Shown here: positions 63,926 through 64,000 of the stretch, piece after piece
Layout: every line of letters begins with the position of its first letter
How positions within the stretch are numbered: position 1 is the stretch's first letter
NCBI RefSeq assembly: GCF_032118995.1
Contig: NC_092657.1
Location: 16,226,181 to 16,290,180 of the forward strand
Origin: Asterias amurensis
Lineage: Eukaryota; Echinodermata; Asteroidea; Forcipulatida; Asteriidae
Direction: 5' to 3'
Length of the DNA stretch: 64,000 nucleotides
The notes under the pieces: model-generated
What the model was told of the DNA's origin: nothing
Seen by the model: the letters and a program-made list of their open reading frames with translations, nothing else
Databases searched by the model: none
Made by a program: the position numbers and the translations under genes

Positions 63926-64000
63926 AAAACAATATTATATTTAAGTTTCCCCTTTTAACTTTGAATTCCAGAGTAGCGGCTTAGTTACTAACAAGAAAGA

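Noticed and set aside
1..64000. CRISPR arrays, bacterial operons, prophage
   Set aside because: Spliced genes, polyadenylation signals, SINEs and MITEs show a eukaryotic nuclear genome; the direct repeats here are tandem without spacers.

Overview
The window is eukaryotic DNA, AT-rich, with split genes, GT-AG introns and a very high load of short palindromic repeats. The gene content (fibrinogen-related and C-type lectin proteins, an SLC16-like exon) and repeat families that I associate from memory with echinoderms suggest a marine deuterostome, most likely an echinoderm such as a sea star. That assignment is inference. Most of the long open frames are products of repeats. Several real genes consist of exons too short to stand out as open frames and were assembled here from splice sites, phase and protein pattern.

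Left part (1-25 kb). Positions 153-9144 hold the last 11 exons of a plus-strand fibrinogen-related gene. Its fibrinogen (FBG) domain is split: four discoidin (F5/8 type C) modules, each made of two exons, sit inside a phase-1 intron position in the middle of the FBG domain. The frame stays open across all 11 exons (800 codons). A decayed extra discoidin exon lies in one intron. Then come about 9 kb of repeats with a decayed LINE reverse transcriptase fragment, and a single minus-strand exon that looks like the first transmembrane segment of a monocarboxylate transporter (18888-19064). A second, intronless fibrinogen-related gene (signal peptide, PAN/apple, uninterrupted FBG) lies at 23907-24890.

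Middle (25-52 kb). Degenerate tandem arrays (25.5-27.7, 30.2-31.3 and 33.3-34.9 kb) and many MITEs are followed by a 14.5-kb gene for a 90-residue secreted cysteine-rich peptide precursor: TATA box near 37853, a probable noncoding first exon, then coding exons at 39957, 46611, 47559 and 52294. Its introns are full of transposons, including a 2.4-kb Harbinger-like insertion. They also contain an intronless C-type lectin gene on the opposite strand (49428-49964).

Right part (52-64 kb). More repeats, then a three-exon minus-strand gene resembling the mitochondrial complex I subunit NDUFV3 (59688-62761). Only 48 bp separate its start codon from that of a divergent plus-strand gene that begins with a TISU-like start (62810). 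A tandem array downstream of NDUFV3 carries a motif resembling the end of its coding exon.

Two paralogous segments (19.4-20.2 kb and 42.6-46.0 kb) act as empty sites for each other. They reveal the target-site duplications of three transposon families: TTAA, TAA, and a 10-bp duplication.
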